NCBI GenBank assembly: GCA_001466705.2
Contig: LATX02000216.1
Location: forward strand, 310,001-374,000
Length of the DNA: 64,000 bases
Direction of reading: 5' to 3'
Source: Moniliophthora roreri
Taxonomy: Eukaryota > Basidiomycota > Agaricomycetes > Agaricales > Marasmiaceae
Numbering within the stretch: position 1 is the first letter of the stretch; each line of letters opens with the position of its first letter. Made by a program: the position numbers and the translations under genes. Below are positions 1 through 11,810 of the stretch, piece after piece. The notes beneath the pieces are model-generated. The model was not told the origin of the DNA and ran no database searches. It saw only the letters and a program-made list of their open reading frames with translations.

Positions 1-59
1 TCAGCCTGTATCTAAAGGATCAATAAAGCGGACGCACAGGGATCCGGGAGGAATAAATG

Positions 60-590
60 ACGGTAGAATACCATGCTGAGGAGCCTAGGACTGAAGAGCA
101 GGTAAAAGACACGAGAATGCGGGGGAAGAACGATAATCAGACCGGATCCAACAGAATGATTGGGCGGTGAACGGGAAAGCAAAGAAACAAGGTGAATAAT
201 AATGCTCCAAGGCATTGAAAGCTAATAATTCGTTCCCGAGGTGAAGGGAAGGTAACGGAACATGAGGATGCTGGGAGAGAATGATAATCCAACTGAATGA
301 TAAAAGAGATGTACAGTGAGCCAGAAAGCAGCGAAACAGGGTAAATGATATCGATAACGTTCCACGGCACTGAGAGTTGATAATTGAGCCTTGACTCGGT
401 GAAGAACAGGTAACGGAAAATACAAGTCTGAGGGAGAATGAGAATTAGTCGAGATCTAGCTGAATGATAAAGGGAACGGCGCACGAGAGGCCGAAGTATG
501 ATATTGCAAGGTGCTGGAGGTTTATAATTGGTCTTCAGTACTGGGTTGAATGTTAACAAAGCATGTATAGCGTACGTTCATCGTAGGGAA
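60..590. repeat. degenerate tandem repeat, about 150-bp unit
   Basis: Three to four imperfect units follow one another. A shared block reading roughly GGGAGAATGATAATCC recurs near 100, 270, 430 and 604. A second block, like CAAGGCATTGAAAG..TAATAATT, starts at 208, 363 and 507, giving periods of about 155 and 144 bp. Open frames crossing it on the minus strand are products of the repeat and look non-coding. Confidence 0.65.
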
Positions 591-599
591 ATGGCTCAG

Positions 600-1320
600 T
601 TGGAGGGAGAATGATAATCCGGTACCAAACGAATATAGTGACGTTGGCGTTGAGCGGAGAGATGTAAGCGAGGGTCTTGTACAAAAGCAATATACAACAA
701 AAATAGGCGGGGTGTCATCAATTCGTTCTTGGAGGCCGAGAAGTAGGACAACGCCTGCGCAGTTAAATCGAAATAAGACCTACGAATATGCAATGAGCAT
801 TTGTATGAGTAACAATATGTAGAATTAGACGTAAATGCGAGCAAAAAGTCACCTATAGCTGTCTACGGCCATTAGAAGTCCGGAATCAATGTGGTCATCG
901 GAAAAGAAAGAGACGACGCAGCGTGGGAAACATGCCTGACGTTGTTAGCGACCACGATGCCGCTCACCTTGAAACGTCTTTCTCTCAAAGTCTTTTCCAT
1001 GGCTCCCGAATTAGTAATTCTGCAGAAAGATACTCAAAACGCTAGGGTCTCGTCCAGGTTCTGGGCGAAACAAATGATCTAGGATGAAGGAATTGAGGTG
1101 AGTCATCACTGCCGTTTTCTCATATCATCGCTCATTTGACTCCTCAATTCAAGGCTCCATTGCTCAGGGAAACAATCAAATTCACATCTCTCACAATAAT
1201 CCCAGGATCTACGCTCCAGGAACACCTCCCATTGATACATGTCTACTACAGCACTACCAAGCCATGATATCCGACGCAGGCCCCAACTTGAGTGTTAGAA
1301 AGCTGGATATAGGTTCGATT
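600..1320. other. module copy A, decayed spacer/exon segment
   Basis: This stretch aligns by eye with 8490-9000, 22340-22830 and 62760-63280. Shared landmarks are a GTTGAGCGGAGAG block, an AATAAGACC block, a GCGAGCAAAAA block and GACGCAGCGTGGGAAA. The first 250 bp look like decayed minus-strand coding sequence, but no frame stays open in all copies. I see no intact gene here. Confidence 0.5.
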
Positions 1321-2640
1321 GCTCATGTATGCTTTCCTCCCCTCCCTTTATCGCCCATCTTGACACCAACACTTTCGTGCAGAACAACAGCCCTCGATCT
1401 TCTGCTGGGATACACCATCCCTATTTTTCGTGTTGTTCTTCAACCGCCAAAGTTCCTCCATGTAGTGCTTCCATATCTCAAAAACGAGATGATTCGTATG
1501 CGTAGGGAAAGGGTACGAAGGGAATTTGGAGAGATTGGGCAAAGTTGGAGCGGCGGGTAAAGAGTTCGGTTGGTTACCAGGAAGTTCCGGGATACAAGGA
1601 CCACGATTTATCATTACACGTCGGTCATTGTTGTCTCTCTCCTTCGCCGTAGACTCTCAAGACTCCACACGAATTCCTCCTTCATTCTTCCATTTCCGAA
1701 TTCCTGAACGCAAGCCTGCGCCATGTCACGAAGCTGCTGGCCCTACTCACAAGGTACCTACTAGTAGTCGATATGGAAGCCAGCAGCCACGCTCACTCTA
1801 GCCGTGCTATCCCCCACCGCTTCCGCTAACATTATCATTCTCCGCTTTTTCCTTCTGCTGTGCCATCTCCCTTTATCTCAGACACACTTACATCAGCACC
1901 CTCGCTGGCTTCCCCTCAACTGTCGACTTGCTATACAAAGCACCCCGTCCATGATCCAGGTTCACCACAACAGGAATCGAATAACTAAACGATTGGGCAC
2001 TGACTCGTGCCTCTCAGCCCTTGAGAAACGCCTTCAAAACCGCCTATGGGGAGTCGAGCTATTCGGTCTCGGAAATCGTTCACTGAGACGTAGAGAACCC
2101 AAACCGTGTTTCTTGGTTGGGACGTGCATTGAGCTGAAGAGTGGGATAGTCGAGGAGCTTTTGAAACTATCGAGGGCTCAGGAGAAAGGGTCTAGGTGGT
2201 GCTCTGGCACTTAATGGGCCATGCGGTACAATAGGTTCGATACCTGGTTTCTCAGGGGAACGTTGTTGGTTTTCAGGCACTTGAAGCTTCACGACGTTGA
2301 TCCATATCATATAGAGTATGTGAGTATGAATCCTCTGCCAAACATGACTTTCTGACCCTGTGGGTAGCAGAAGAACTCGTTACACACCTTTCGCTGTTCG
2401 CCTACAATTCAACACATGACGGTTGGGATACGTTCAACGTATGACAGACAAGTGTTACTTGTTGGCGTATCTCCTCGGACGATAGCTCAAGATAGGTCGT
2501 GCGAGGGCCATCTATGTGGTGTTATGGGGACTTGGTGGTGCAGGAAAGAGTGTTCAGTTGTTACCGTGAGCGAGCATAGGTTACGTTGAGATCTTGTCAG
2601 GTGGGTCTGTCTTTTGCCTTCATGATTTCGGGTATCTGAT
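1320..2640 (+). pseudogene. relic with P-loop (Walker A) motif
   Basis: The segment is repeated in diverged form at 15690-16990, so it was once a defined unit. In one plus-strand frame around 2514-2570 it reads YVVLWGLGGAGKSVQLLP followed by a stop. GLGGAGKS is a textbook Walker A loop, as found in NACHT/NB-ARC-type NTPases. Upstream frames (1804-2214) contain phrases such as CFLVGTCIELK that recur at 16350-16400 as CSLVGACRELK, showing that the coding frame was conserved between copies. Stops and frameshifts separate the pieces, and no complete NTPase domain can be assembled. The NTPase identity rests on the single motif and is an inference. Confidence 0.4.
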
Positions 2641-2669
2641 ACATCTCTAAGAAGACTGGCACTCGGAAG

Positions 2670-4714
2670 ATGGCCTGTTCTACCTTGAAATTCTTTCGGT
2701 GCTACGTACAGGACCTAGATCGTGTCATCTGGTTGGTTGAGATGTGTGAGGCGTTGAAGGATGAGGGGAGCCACAGGATGAGATGGTCAAGGTACTTCCT
2801 TGATGATTCAGGCTATGGGAGAAGAGATCCAACTCCACATTCTCTACCCGTCAACCTCCAACTCAAAGCCGTTGCACACGGTGATACATCTCTATGGATG
2901 ACATCTCTCCCCGCTGCTCCCGTCTTCAAAGCCACGTATGACCCAAAGATACCTGTCTCCAGGTCCGTTGCTGCCTTGGGAAACGACAACCACCTTGATC
3001 TCGATTATAAACCCGAACCGAAGAGCTCGAAAAAGGGTAAGATCGCAGCAGCGGTACTTATCCTGCTGCTTTTTATTGCAGTCGGTGTGTTGGCGTACAC
3101 GAAGTGGCAGAGGAAGAAGACGGTGGACAAAAGGAAGAGCTTTGCACAGCAAGTTGATAAATGCATGTCGACGATTTTGGTTGATTGGAGGTCGATGTCT
3201 GCGGCGCGTGCTCAGGCGGCTATTCGGGCGTCTATGGCTGGAGATCCGAGGGCTAGTATGGTCATTAGACCAATGTCGAGTGCTTCGAGCTTTGGTGGTG
3301 CGGTTAATCAAGCTAGGTTTGGTGCTGGTGGAGGATATAGTCAGCCAAAGATGGCGCAGACGCAGAGGACGGTTGGAGCTGGATTGCGTAGTTCGGCGTT
3401 TTTGAACGCTCAGGTTGCTGAACGTGTGTCGAGGGTCTCGTTCGCAGAGTCGGCTTACCCACGTCCTAGGCCGTCTGGAGAGTCCTCCGGGAGGAGTGTG
3501 TATGAGAGAAGGAGTACGGCTGGGCAGAGTAGGGCTTTCCATCAAGGTTTCGTGCCCCCTCTTCCGAATGCTACAGGTCATGGTCATTCGTATGTCTTTT
3601 TTTTTTTTGTTCTTTTACGCTACTTGGTGCTAACGACAATCCGATATAGTGCTTCGATAACTACTTCGCACCTCAATATATCGACTACGACGCTCTCTCA
3701 TTACCCTGAAGAGGATCCCGAAGATGCCATGTCGCCCAAGCAGAAACAGGGAGCATTTAGCCTTTCGACTGACGATATCAGGTTGCATGTCGGTGGGATG
3801 GAGAAGGATGAAGATGTCGGGCCCGCTTTGTCGAGTGAGTAGTGGTTTCTTGTTTCTTTCGTTTGTGTTGCTCGAGTCATTCTTTTCCATTCTTTGTTCT
3901 TTTCTCCTGTTTTTATTTCTTGCTACTGGATCAGTGTCGTACGATCTGGGCTGTTATCGAGTCAGTGCCAGAGGTTGACTCTACGGCCTGTCGGTGTCAT
4001 CGACTTGTTCGGCTCGAGGATAGCGCATGTGTTGTTGATATTACGATCTGTGGCATGCCATCATGATTCTGTCGTCGTGAAGATGATCGGTGGTTTTTTT
4101 GATCGGTGGTTCCCTTGATTGGTGGTTCAGTCGACTTGTCTTCGGAATCTGGACAACCTGCATCCTTTCTTCCCCATTCCCATTGGCGATATGCACTTCG
4201 TTGATCTTTGCGACTCTCCACTGTCTGAAACCATACTGACTAATGTTTGTCTTACATTTTTTTAGTGATGCGCTCTCAATCCAACGACTCGACTGCTACC
4301 GTCAACGAAGAAGCACTATACGCATCCATGCCAACTCTTCCTATGCCCATCCACACCCGTGCTCTCACAACTGAATCGGATGATCCTATGCTGTTCACCG
4401 CTTCGCCAATGACACCCTCGTTCCCCTCTGCCAAGTCGTTCACACCGACTTCTGCAACGATGGCCAATTTGCCGTATACCCCCATGTCTCCGGATGATAT
4501 GCTTCGTGCATACACTGAGGGGCAGAAGCAGTCTCAAGTGCCTGTTCTGGGAATGATGGAGAGGGTTACGAGCCCTGACGACATGCTTTGTGCGTATGCG
4601 GAGAGGCAAAATGCTCCGGGAATTGAGAGAGTTAGAAGCTCATCTGTTGGAAGACTGCTTATTGGTGGTGCGATGAGTCCAAGTAGGGGTGTGTATGGGG
4701 TCAAGGGTGTGTAA
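2670..4714 (+). CDS. single-pass membrane protein with long cytosolic tail (module copy A)
   Basis: Three exons can be joined: 2670-3589, 3650-3834 and 4266-4714 (1554 nt, 517 residues), with GT..AG introns of 60 and 431 nt. One hydrophobic helix (about residues 126-147, AAVLILLLFIAVGVLAY) is followed by the basic stop-transfer KWQRKKTVDKRK. The long Ser/Arg-rich tail carries two copies of SPDDMLxAYxExQ (about residues 441 and 470). I associate this tail with a basidiomycete family of unknown function with an extracellular N-terminal domain and one membrane helix. Here the region before the helix is short, has no recognisable signal peptide, and follows decayed sequence, so the gene is probably 5'-truncated and the start is uncertain; ATG at 2898 is an alternative. 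Copies at 9.1, 22.8 and 63.3 kb are pseudogenes. Function is unknown. Confidence 0.6.
4084..4131. repeat. three short tandem units in intron 2
   Basis: TGATCGGTGGTT is repeated three times with small changes inside the 431-nt second intron of the single-pass membrane gene. Confidence 0.6.
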
Positions 4715-5483
4715 GTCTGGAGGTGTTGTAGTGTTATAGTGTATGGTGGTTGTCGAGCCTCCACCTGTCTGTTGACATCAGGTGCTGGTCTCATCCGCTC
4801 GTTTGTTTCTGTTATGTCTGGGATTTCGTGCCTTGATTTTTTGTATATCTTTGCGATTGTACCTGCCTCATCTTACATATCCACCACCACCTCTCTACCC
4901 TTGCTTCCCTCAAGGCTGCGCCTACTTCCCTTCATCTTCATATTCCATCTATACCTGCCTCTTTGTCCTTCAGGCGCCACCGGCTTACATCCTTTTTTTT
5001 TACATACAATTCTGTGCCGCGACTTGGTGTCGATCTGGCATTGTACTTTCTATTTTCCATTTTTTGATGTTGATGCATAGTAATGTGAATGTACATACCC
5101 ATTTTTACATTTTATTTAATGTGATGTCTTGGGTGTGATAGTGATCTTCAAGACACATTTGTTATGGAAAAATATGTACAAGTGAAGCAGAGTGGCTCAT
5201 GTCTGGCACAGGAACAGTAGGTAAATAGGTAAACGGTAATGAGTTAAAAATCATACACTGGTGGGGAAGTAACAGCAGTTGTGTGAGAAGTAATAAGTAA
5301 GAGCAATTGGAGAAATGAGATCATAACAATTTGGAAATGAGAACATAGCAGAGATGGATTGCATAGATTCACAGTATTGGGGGTAATGGGGTGATATGAC
5401 AATGACATTAATGCATGCAGCTGCAAAAGGAGCAAATGAGTCCTTGGAATAAGTGATAAACCAGAAAAAGAGACATACCTGCA
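4715..5483. other. intergenic region between convergent genes
   Basis: This lies between the 3' end of the single-pass gene (plus) and the 3' end of the multi-pass gene (minus). A TTTATTTAATGTGATGTCTT block near 5107 recurs near 10805, 24575 and 55528 and marks the module junction. No gene is visible. Confidence 0.5.
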
Positions 5484-7183
5484 TTAGCCAATGTGGGAAA
5501 CAAAAGTTGTCCACTGGATGGTTTGGTATGCACTTGGAGAAAGATCTCGCAAGGCCATGAGGGCGAGGATAATGAGGGTGAGTCGGGAGATCATGTAGAA
5601 TAGGCCAAGGAGAACACCAGTAATGCCAATCAACCAAACCAGCCACATTGAAGTGGAATGAAACAACTTCCCATACCAATGCATACAACCTAATGCAATT
5701 GGTGCAGCTGCAGCTGCAACTGCACATATTTGCCAAAGCAGCTGCTCAGTATGTGTTGGGAACTGGAATGCCCATGGTATGCAGTGGATGGCACCAAATG
5801 CAGCAGCAATGGAATACACAGTGATGTAGAGTTGGGGTGGATCTTTCTTCAGCCTTGTAGAGAATTCACCTATGGAGAGTGAATTATCACCAAAGAGGTC
5901 AAGACATGTGCCAATAATGTCCCATGTCACCCACAATGGAAGAAGAATAAGCTGAATAACCAATGGGCCTTCATCAGCAAAAGAGTGACTACAGATATAG
6001 TCCAAGGTCTTTGTGAAACCTTCTTGGACTGCCTTCATACAGCCTCCATCATCTTTCTTCAACTGAGAAGTTGGCAATTCTTGCTGCTGCCAAGTGACCT
6101 GAACAGGGAACCGGACCCGCAGTGGTTTATTCCACCAGAAGACGTATGTGCCAAAATTGAGGAGTGCAAATCCTACAGTGATGATCTCAAGCTCAGTAAC
6201 AGCAAGATGTTCTGCAGCATGGGCAGCTACTTGGAGGATGAACCAGGTTGTTTGTATGAGGGCAATGGATTTGGCTATAAAGTCAGCATGACTCCTGTCC
6301 TTGATTTCATCTTCAGTGATTGTGATGTATCCTTTTTGGAGGAAGTATTCCAGAAGACATGTTGGTTGGGATTTCACTAAGCTTTCCTTCACCTAAGTTG
6401 ACAATAAAGAATTAGCAGAGAAAACATATTGTGGAACTGCATGAGGATACCTCAGACAAAGCATTAACACCCTCCACTGTGCTCATGTCCTGAGATGACA
6501 GTGAATATTGATCTAATCACAATGAAAAAGAATGGTTTTAATATACTCACCTCTGGATGAGGGTTAATAGGTGTAGAGAAAACTTCCTTGATTTTCTCAT
6601 GGCATTGAATAATTTGGTCCCAGTGTTCTCTATGAAAATCATCTTTCCATCCACTTGGTGGTACCTCATTATACCGTACAATATACTCTTTGATGTCTTG
6701 GTTTTCCCAGAGATAACCATGAAATGTATCTCCATCATAGAGTGCAAAACCTCCCATGATGACAAAGAATGCATGTGGCATGCCCCAGCCATAATCTGAA
6801 GTAAATACATTCAGTTCCAGACAAAAACCCACTCAATACAACTCACCTTTATACTTCTCAGCAATTGACCTTGCAGAATACCACTGCCGCATTGCCCACA
6901 AGATGATGATCTCTGGACCGAGGACCATGATGACCATGAGTCGAACGTTCTGGTATACCACCACCATTGAGTGTGTTCCAATCCTTGGGATATTTGGGTG
7001 AATAGCCACCCAGGTGCAGATAAGAATGACTGAGAGGCAGCTCCATAAAATGCCTGTCGTTGTTCTGCACCCATTGATGTTGATACATTCACCGGTAACC
7101 GGGTCGAATAGTGAAGAGGTGTTGGTTGAAACAGTGAGTGTACTGGGAGGTAAGGATTGCGAGAGGGCGTAGAGGAGGATCAT
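5484..7183 (-). CDS. multi-pass membrane protein, basidiomycete FWWNKPL family (copy B)
   Basis: Three exons on the minus strand (7183-6847, 6795-6551, 6392-5484) join in frame: 337+245+909 = 1491 nt, 496 residues, intact to the TAA. The N-terminal exon has CRTTTGILWSCL and TWVAIHPNIP followed by a helix around MVLGPEIIILWAMRQWYSA. Exon 2 begins DYGWGMPHAFFVIMGGF. Exon 3 holds KSIALIQTTWFILQ, a FWWNKPL motif, then four or more further helices and the C-terminal LSPSAYQTIQWTTF. About eight membrane segments are expected. The family is common and multi-copy in Agaricomycetes to my knowledge, but no biochemical role is known to me. Its paralogue at 19345-21076 keeps the same exon phases, and the copy at 55916-57588 is dead. 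It is probably a membrane receptor- or transporter-like protein, but that is a guess. Confidence 0.85.
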
Positions 7184-8060
7184 GGCGTCTGGGGGCCGCC
7201 AGAGGATGTGGGAACCACACTCTTATGTGGAGAACCCACCCTACACACCCTCTACACGGAGCGACTGAGCATTCGATGTGCACTGACCTTGTTTGACAGC
7301 TTGCTTGCAGCAGTCACGGTGCTCGATGACTTGGATGCTTGAAGACGACCCGTGCAAGTTTTAGATTCAAATTGGAATTCATAGAGGGTGTCCCGCAGGC
7401 GAAGAAGTGTCAAGAAATGTATTCATAAGGGTTTGCCGTGCTTAATACACCTGTTCAATAATGGAAATGAATGAACGGGCTACGTGTGTTGTGTGAGGAG
7501 CACATCACTCGAGGTCAACTTCAGAATCATACAATGGCCGGGATACTCACAATAACCTAGATATTGAGCGGGGAGACCGCTGACATAGACGATAAATGCT
7601 TAAATTGGACATGACTTTCTGTGGGAAGTAGAATAGAGCCGTGTCCGCACTGCTTCCTGTGAGTTGTGACTTACCCAGTACGCGTTCTATTCCGGAACTA
7701 GGCCCATGTGTTTAGAGATTTACGTGCGGCTGCAACGAGACATTCAGCAACCCACAGCAAAACGCGGAGATACAGCGAGTATACCGGCCTTGAATTAAGC
7801 CAGTTGAAAGAAGCAGAGTATTTGCTGATAAACGAAGTATCCAGCGCAGCTCTGTCCCACTACACGAAACAACGGGCAAATTTTCAATTGAGAATGGCAA
7901 TTGTCAGTCATGAGCTCGAAAAGTGCTTGGATTACACAGACGGATACTGTAGCTTGCGACATGGGCGTTATTGACGCGGAACTCGTCATCTCGACGTAGT
8001 CTGTGATCATTTTCTCGTCTTCGTTTCTCGCGAATTACCTGTTGTTCTAGGAGAGGCAAT
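7184..8060. other. upstream region of copy B, shared with copy C
   Basis: The region aligns with 21080-21910 (for example CATTCAGCAACCCACAGCAAAACGC-like text near 7740 and 21597). A plus-strand open frame at 7708-7974 (88 residues) is broken in the copy C counterpart, so I do not call it a gene. It contains the putative promoter of the minus-strand gene, but no specific site was recognised. In module D most of it (matching about 7580-7895) is deleted. Confidence 0.5.
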
Positions 8061-8720
8061 ATCGGGAACCGAACTTTTGATATATCTGTCGTTTAGGGAG
8101 AGGGATTAATCTGATAAAATTATCCCATGTACGAGAATGTGAATACTCACCGATAAGGTGCCGCTCAAAGGTAGATATGTGCTGACAATGTAAATTCAGA
8201 AAGGAAAAAGCATTAGTAGCCAAGAAAAGGACCTACCTACGCATTGCATACGATCGTATGGAGCAAAACCGCTCATGGGAACGAAGAACCCACACGATTA
8301 ACTGCCCTTGGCCGTAATCTGTCATAAAAGGAAGTTCCGGAATGCAGAGATGGAGATTGGCTAACCTTTAAGTATTTTGGCAGTGACTTCCGGCACGAGA
8401 ACGATAAATGCGACGCCATTGAACGGTGGGACTCATGGACGTACCAAAATATGACGGAGAAACGAGAGCGCATCCATCCATGCTGCGGGACCTTGACGTT
8501 GAGCGGAGAGGAGGGTATGAATGGGGTTGCTGTAGGGCAATCAAAGTTGGGTAGTGTCGTTCTGAAAAGTAGCAGGACGATCCATTGCAATTAATATCGG
8601 CGGATGTAAGATTGACGCCTACTACCGAAATAAGACCCGTGAATCTGCAATAAGCATTCATCTGAGTAGCGATATATTAATGCGAGCAAGAACTTACCTG
8701 TAACTGTCTACAAGTCAGGA
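8060..8720 (-). pseudogene. decayed older copy of the multi-pass membrane family
   Basis: Short minus-strand exon remnants read like the family. Around 8230-8300 one frame gives FVPMSGFAPYD, where intact copies have FVIMGGFALYD. Around 8380-8430 another gives FNGVAFIVLVPEV, where intact exon 1 has MVIMVLGPEI. Splice-like GT sites follow both. Frames are broken between the blocks. The same relic occurs at 21900-22560 and, split from its left part by an hAT insertion, at 62435-62880. Confidence 0.45.
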
Positions 8721-8807
8721 ATCGATATGGCCGGAGAAGAGAAAAAGATGACGCAGCGTGGGAAATGTGCCTGGTGTTGCTGCGTGTCAACCGCGTTGCT
8801 CTCTACC

Positions 8808-8836
8808 AAATCTCCCAAATCTCCCAAATCTCCCAG
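8808..8836. repeat. short tandem repeat, AAATCTCCC unit
   Basis: CAAATCTCC is repeated about three to four times in tandem. Copies A, C and D show only a partial unit here. Confidence 0.6.
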
Positions 8837-9099
8837 GTCCTCAATTGAAAGATACCCTAAGTGTTAGGATCTCATACGGGCTCAAGACGAAAATGATATC
8901 TTAGGTTGAGGTGAGTCGTTGTTGCTGGCTTTTTCCCCGCCCATCTTCTCAACCCATCGATGCTTTCTCAGAAAAATGATCAAATTCACGTCTCTCACAA
9001 GCTTCCGCAAGACTGGTCCTCCATAAACGATTTACTATGAATACGCTCGTCCCAACTCTGCACCTATACCACTAGCAAACCATGGCAGATTCCTTGGGA

Positions 9100-10840
9100 C
9101 ACAGGCCCCACCACGAGTGATGGGAAGTTGGATATCAGTTTGAATACTCAGGTACGCCCCCTTTCTTTCCCTTGATCATTTTTATGACGCCAACACCCAC
9201 TGCAGAGTATCGACACGGAATCTTTCTGCTGCGAAGACGTTTCCTCGTCCCCCGGCCTCCACACGCCTCCTCCCTTAACCCCAACTGATGGAACACGTTC
9301 AACGATGAATCGTCAAAGTCGACCACCGCTAATGGCGACGCAATGCCATTGGTACCCGCCACCCCTTTCCTCAAAGCTGTCACGACGCACAGACACCTAT
9401 CCCAGAGCCTATCCCTGTGATAGCCACCCCGACTTCGACTTTGAATCAAAACCCGAGTCGTCAAACAAGGGCAAGATCGTGCTGGCGTACATGGAATGGC
9501 AGACGAACCCTGAGAATGTCGTACAAGCTTCGCAGACCACGTTGATGACAGGATGCCTACGGCGATGATTCGGGCTGATATTGCGAGTAATCCGAGGGTT
9601 TCGATGGATGGCTGTTTGGCTGAAATCGAGTGCCAGTTTTTTTTGGTGGAGGCGATTACGCCGGGTTTGGTGCTAGTGCGGGATACAGCCAGCAACTGGA
9701 AGATGGCGTTAGGAATCGTCAGAGTAGGCATCCTCGAATGCCCATGCTGCCGAACTGCGAGGCAGGATACCCAAGATAGAAGACACATGGCAGCTAAGTA
9801 GGCTCTTCAGCGGGGCTACGCATCCGGTAGACGTTTCCTACCCGTCATAGTCATAGGTACATCTCCCTTCGACCTTTCCCCTTTGTAGCGAACGCTAACG
9901 GTACCTTGGAATCGCAGCACTTCAGTTACTACAATGCACCTTAACGTATCAACTACAACACACTCCCATTACCCCCGAAGGTCAGAATAGGCCATATCGC
10001 CAAGCAAGAGCAGGGAGCGTTTAGCTGTTATACGGAGGATGATAGATTGAGAGTCGGCGAGAAGGAGAAGAATGTGCATGTTGGGCTTACTTTGTCGGGT
10101 GAGTGGTGTTTCTTCTGGAATTCGAGTCCTTGGTGTTTAGTTTTGGGTGATTTCATGGCTCTTTTCTTTGATTTATGGTGTTCTTTGACTGCCTGATGGG
10201 CGGGTATACGCGTTCTTCAGTGACCGATTGATTTCTAGTCGGCGTTGGAATACTTCTTCCCCGTTACGCCCTTCCCAAGATTTAATTTTCTTTTTCGTGA
10301 TCGAGCGTGTCTTGTGACTGGTCTACATACTGCTTTTTGTCCGGCCGTTGCGCTTCTAGGCTCTATTCGTGATTGGGTTCGCCAAGTGGTGTTTTCGTTG
10401 GTGCTAGTGCTTTCGTTTGGGGTTCCCTCGTCAGCACGTTTCGCGTTACTTGTGATTTAATACTATCCTTTTACTGTAGCCCCAGAATGGCATCCCTCTC
10501 TTGTCATCGTCGCCGTGGAGACAGCGCTTATACGTCTGTAGGAGTTACCGTTTTTCTCGCCACGCGGCCGACACCATCCAATTCGGTTCTGAAGTGCCGT
10601 TCCTTCGTGCTTACCTCAACTCCCCGTCTTCTCCATCATGTCAGCGTCCCGGATTTGGGTCGATGTTGAACAATTCCCCTGTTCCTCACTGCCATACCTA
10701 TACTCTCTACCTCATTGTCGGATTATATGTTGTCGTCGAGATAGCTGAGCTCTTTCCTGACGTTGATGCATATTCTGAGTGTATATACATTGACCGTTTC
10801 AAATTTATTTAATGCGATGTCTTTGTGGTACCTTCAAAGC
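9100..10840 (+). pseudogene. dead single-pass membrane gene (copy B)
   Basis: The block aligns with exon 1, intron and exon 2 of the gene at 2670-4714: DFDFESKPESSNKGKI near 9437 matches LDLDYKPEPKSSKKGKI, and the Y-P-R tail and exon 2 (9920-10100) are also recognisable. It is broken by frameshifts and stops. A clean 42-nt in-frame deletion removes the core of the membrane helix: 9478 is joined directly to the sequence that follows 3086 in copy A. The same deletion is present in copies C and D. No functional product is expected. Confidence 0.7.
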
Positions 10841-11440
10841 TATCTCAGTTGTGTCATTTCACAGAAACATCCATGGTTCGTGGACGGTAAGAGCAATCGC
10901 ACGAGCAGGGGAGATACAATTTTGATTCGGAAAGGCCTCAGACTCGGACAGGGGGATCTGATGCGAGAAACACGTTGGATTACGCACGCCTTCACAGCCT
11001 TCTCCCAAGCTGTCAAAGAACATGAGGTGAGGCCCAAGAGTGGAGAATAGGCAATGTGATTTCTTCTCCCGACTTTGCTGTCCAGCTTCCTCGAAACTCC
11101 ATTTCACTAATGAACGAATAACATATGCATCCTTGAAAAAGAGCGTACCTGTATAGCTATTGGGCGTCGAGAATTAGATGACTGTCAGCGACGGCGATAA
11201 TGTCCGTAATGTCTATGCGACCAGACAACGAACTTTGTCTGATCTTCTCCAACTTCTCACGCGGTTCCCACTACCCAATGATGGCTTGTTCGGAAGCCTT
11301 CCCAGGCCCTACCTAAGACCTATGTATAGGGCCTTTGCTATGTACGGGGGTCTCAGTTCTCTAAAGACGGGCTTACTAGCCCATATCGTACCCGCCCAAC
11401 CTTATTTTATAGAACAATGAAGACTATCATTGGGATACTC
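10840..11440. other. tail of module B with a minus-strand exon relic
   Basis: This aligns with 24640-25200 and, for its last part, with 14300-14500. On the minus strand the last block encodes phrases such as SGRIDIMDIIAIADSHLNL in the 14.4-kb copy, which looks like a former exon of a membrane-protein gene. No intact gene is seen. Confidence 0.45.
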
Positions 11441-11610
11441 AGATGAAGCTTCTCGACGATTCCGGTGCTTAGACCCGTCAGCAACCACCGCCATCAATTC
11501 CTCGGCGTTCAATCACGTAGTAATGTACGTATAGCCTGCTTTTCTGTGTGGCCCATAGAACGACTATGACGAAGCTTCTCGAAGATTCCGGCGCTTAAAC
11601 TCGTCAGCAA
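11441..11610. repeat. tandem duplication, about 124-bp period
   Basis: GAAGCTTCTCGACGATTCCGG followed by TGCTTAGACCCGTCAGCAA starts near 11446 and recurs with few changes near 11570. It lies about 200-370 bp upstream of the epoxide hydrolase start, so it may fall in its promoter. Confidence 0.6.
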
Positions 11611-11810
11611 AACTCCACGACGGAGTTCATATTGTTCCCCTCCTGAACGAAAAAGGCCATACATGGAATTCGCAAGCCCCATCTGTCTAATTGGACCGAC
11701 GCTTTCGAGCTTTTTACTAAGCTGTTATGACGCCCTTTTTTGCCGTTTCCGATCCCGATACCCTTTATCAACCTTGAGTCGTCTCGTAGAATCGTAACCC
11801 ACCACCGCCC

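Noticed and set aside
596..844. Open frame of 82 residues on the minus strand
   Set aside because: Not open in the paralogous segments of modules B, C and D; likely a shadow in a decayed exon.
2892..3587. 231-residue minus-strand open frame
   Set aside because: It lies entirely opposite the single-pass membrane exon and has a biased Arg/Thr/Ser composition typical of an antisense shadow.
7708..7974. 88-residue plus-strand frame upstream of copy B
   Set aside because: The equivalent frame in module C is broken and module D has lost it, so coding potential is not supported.
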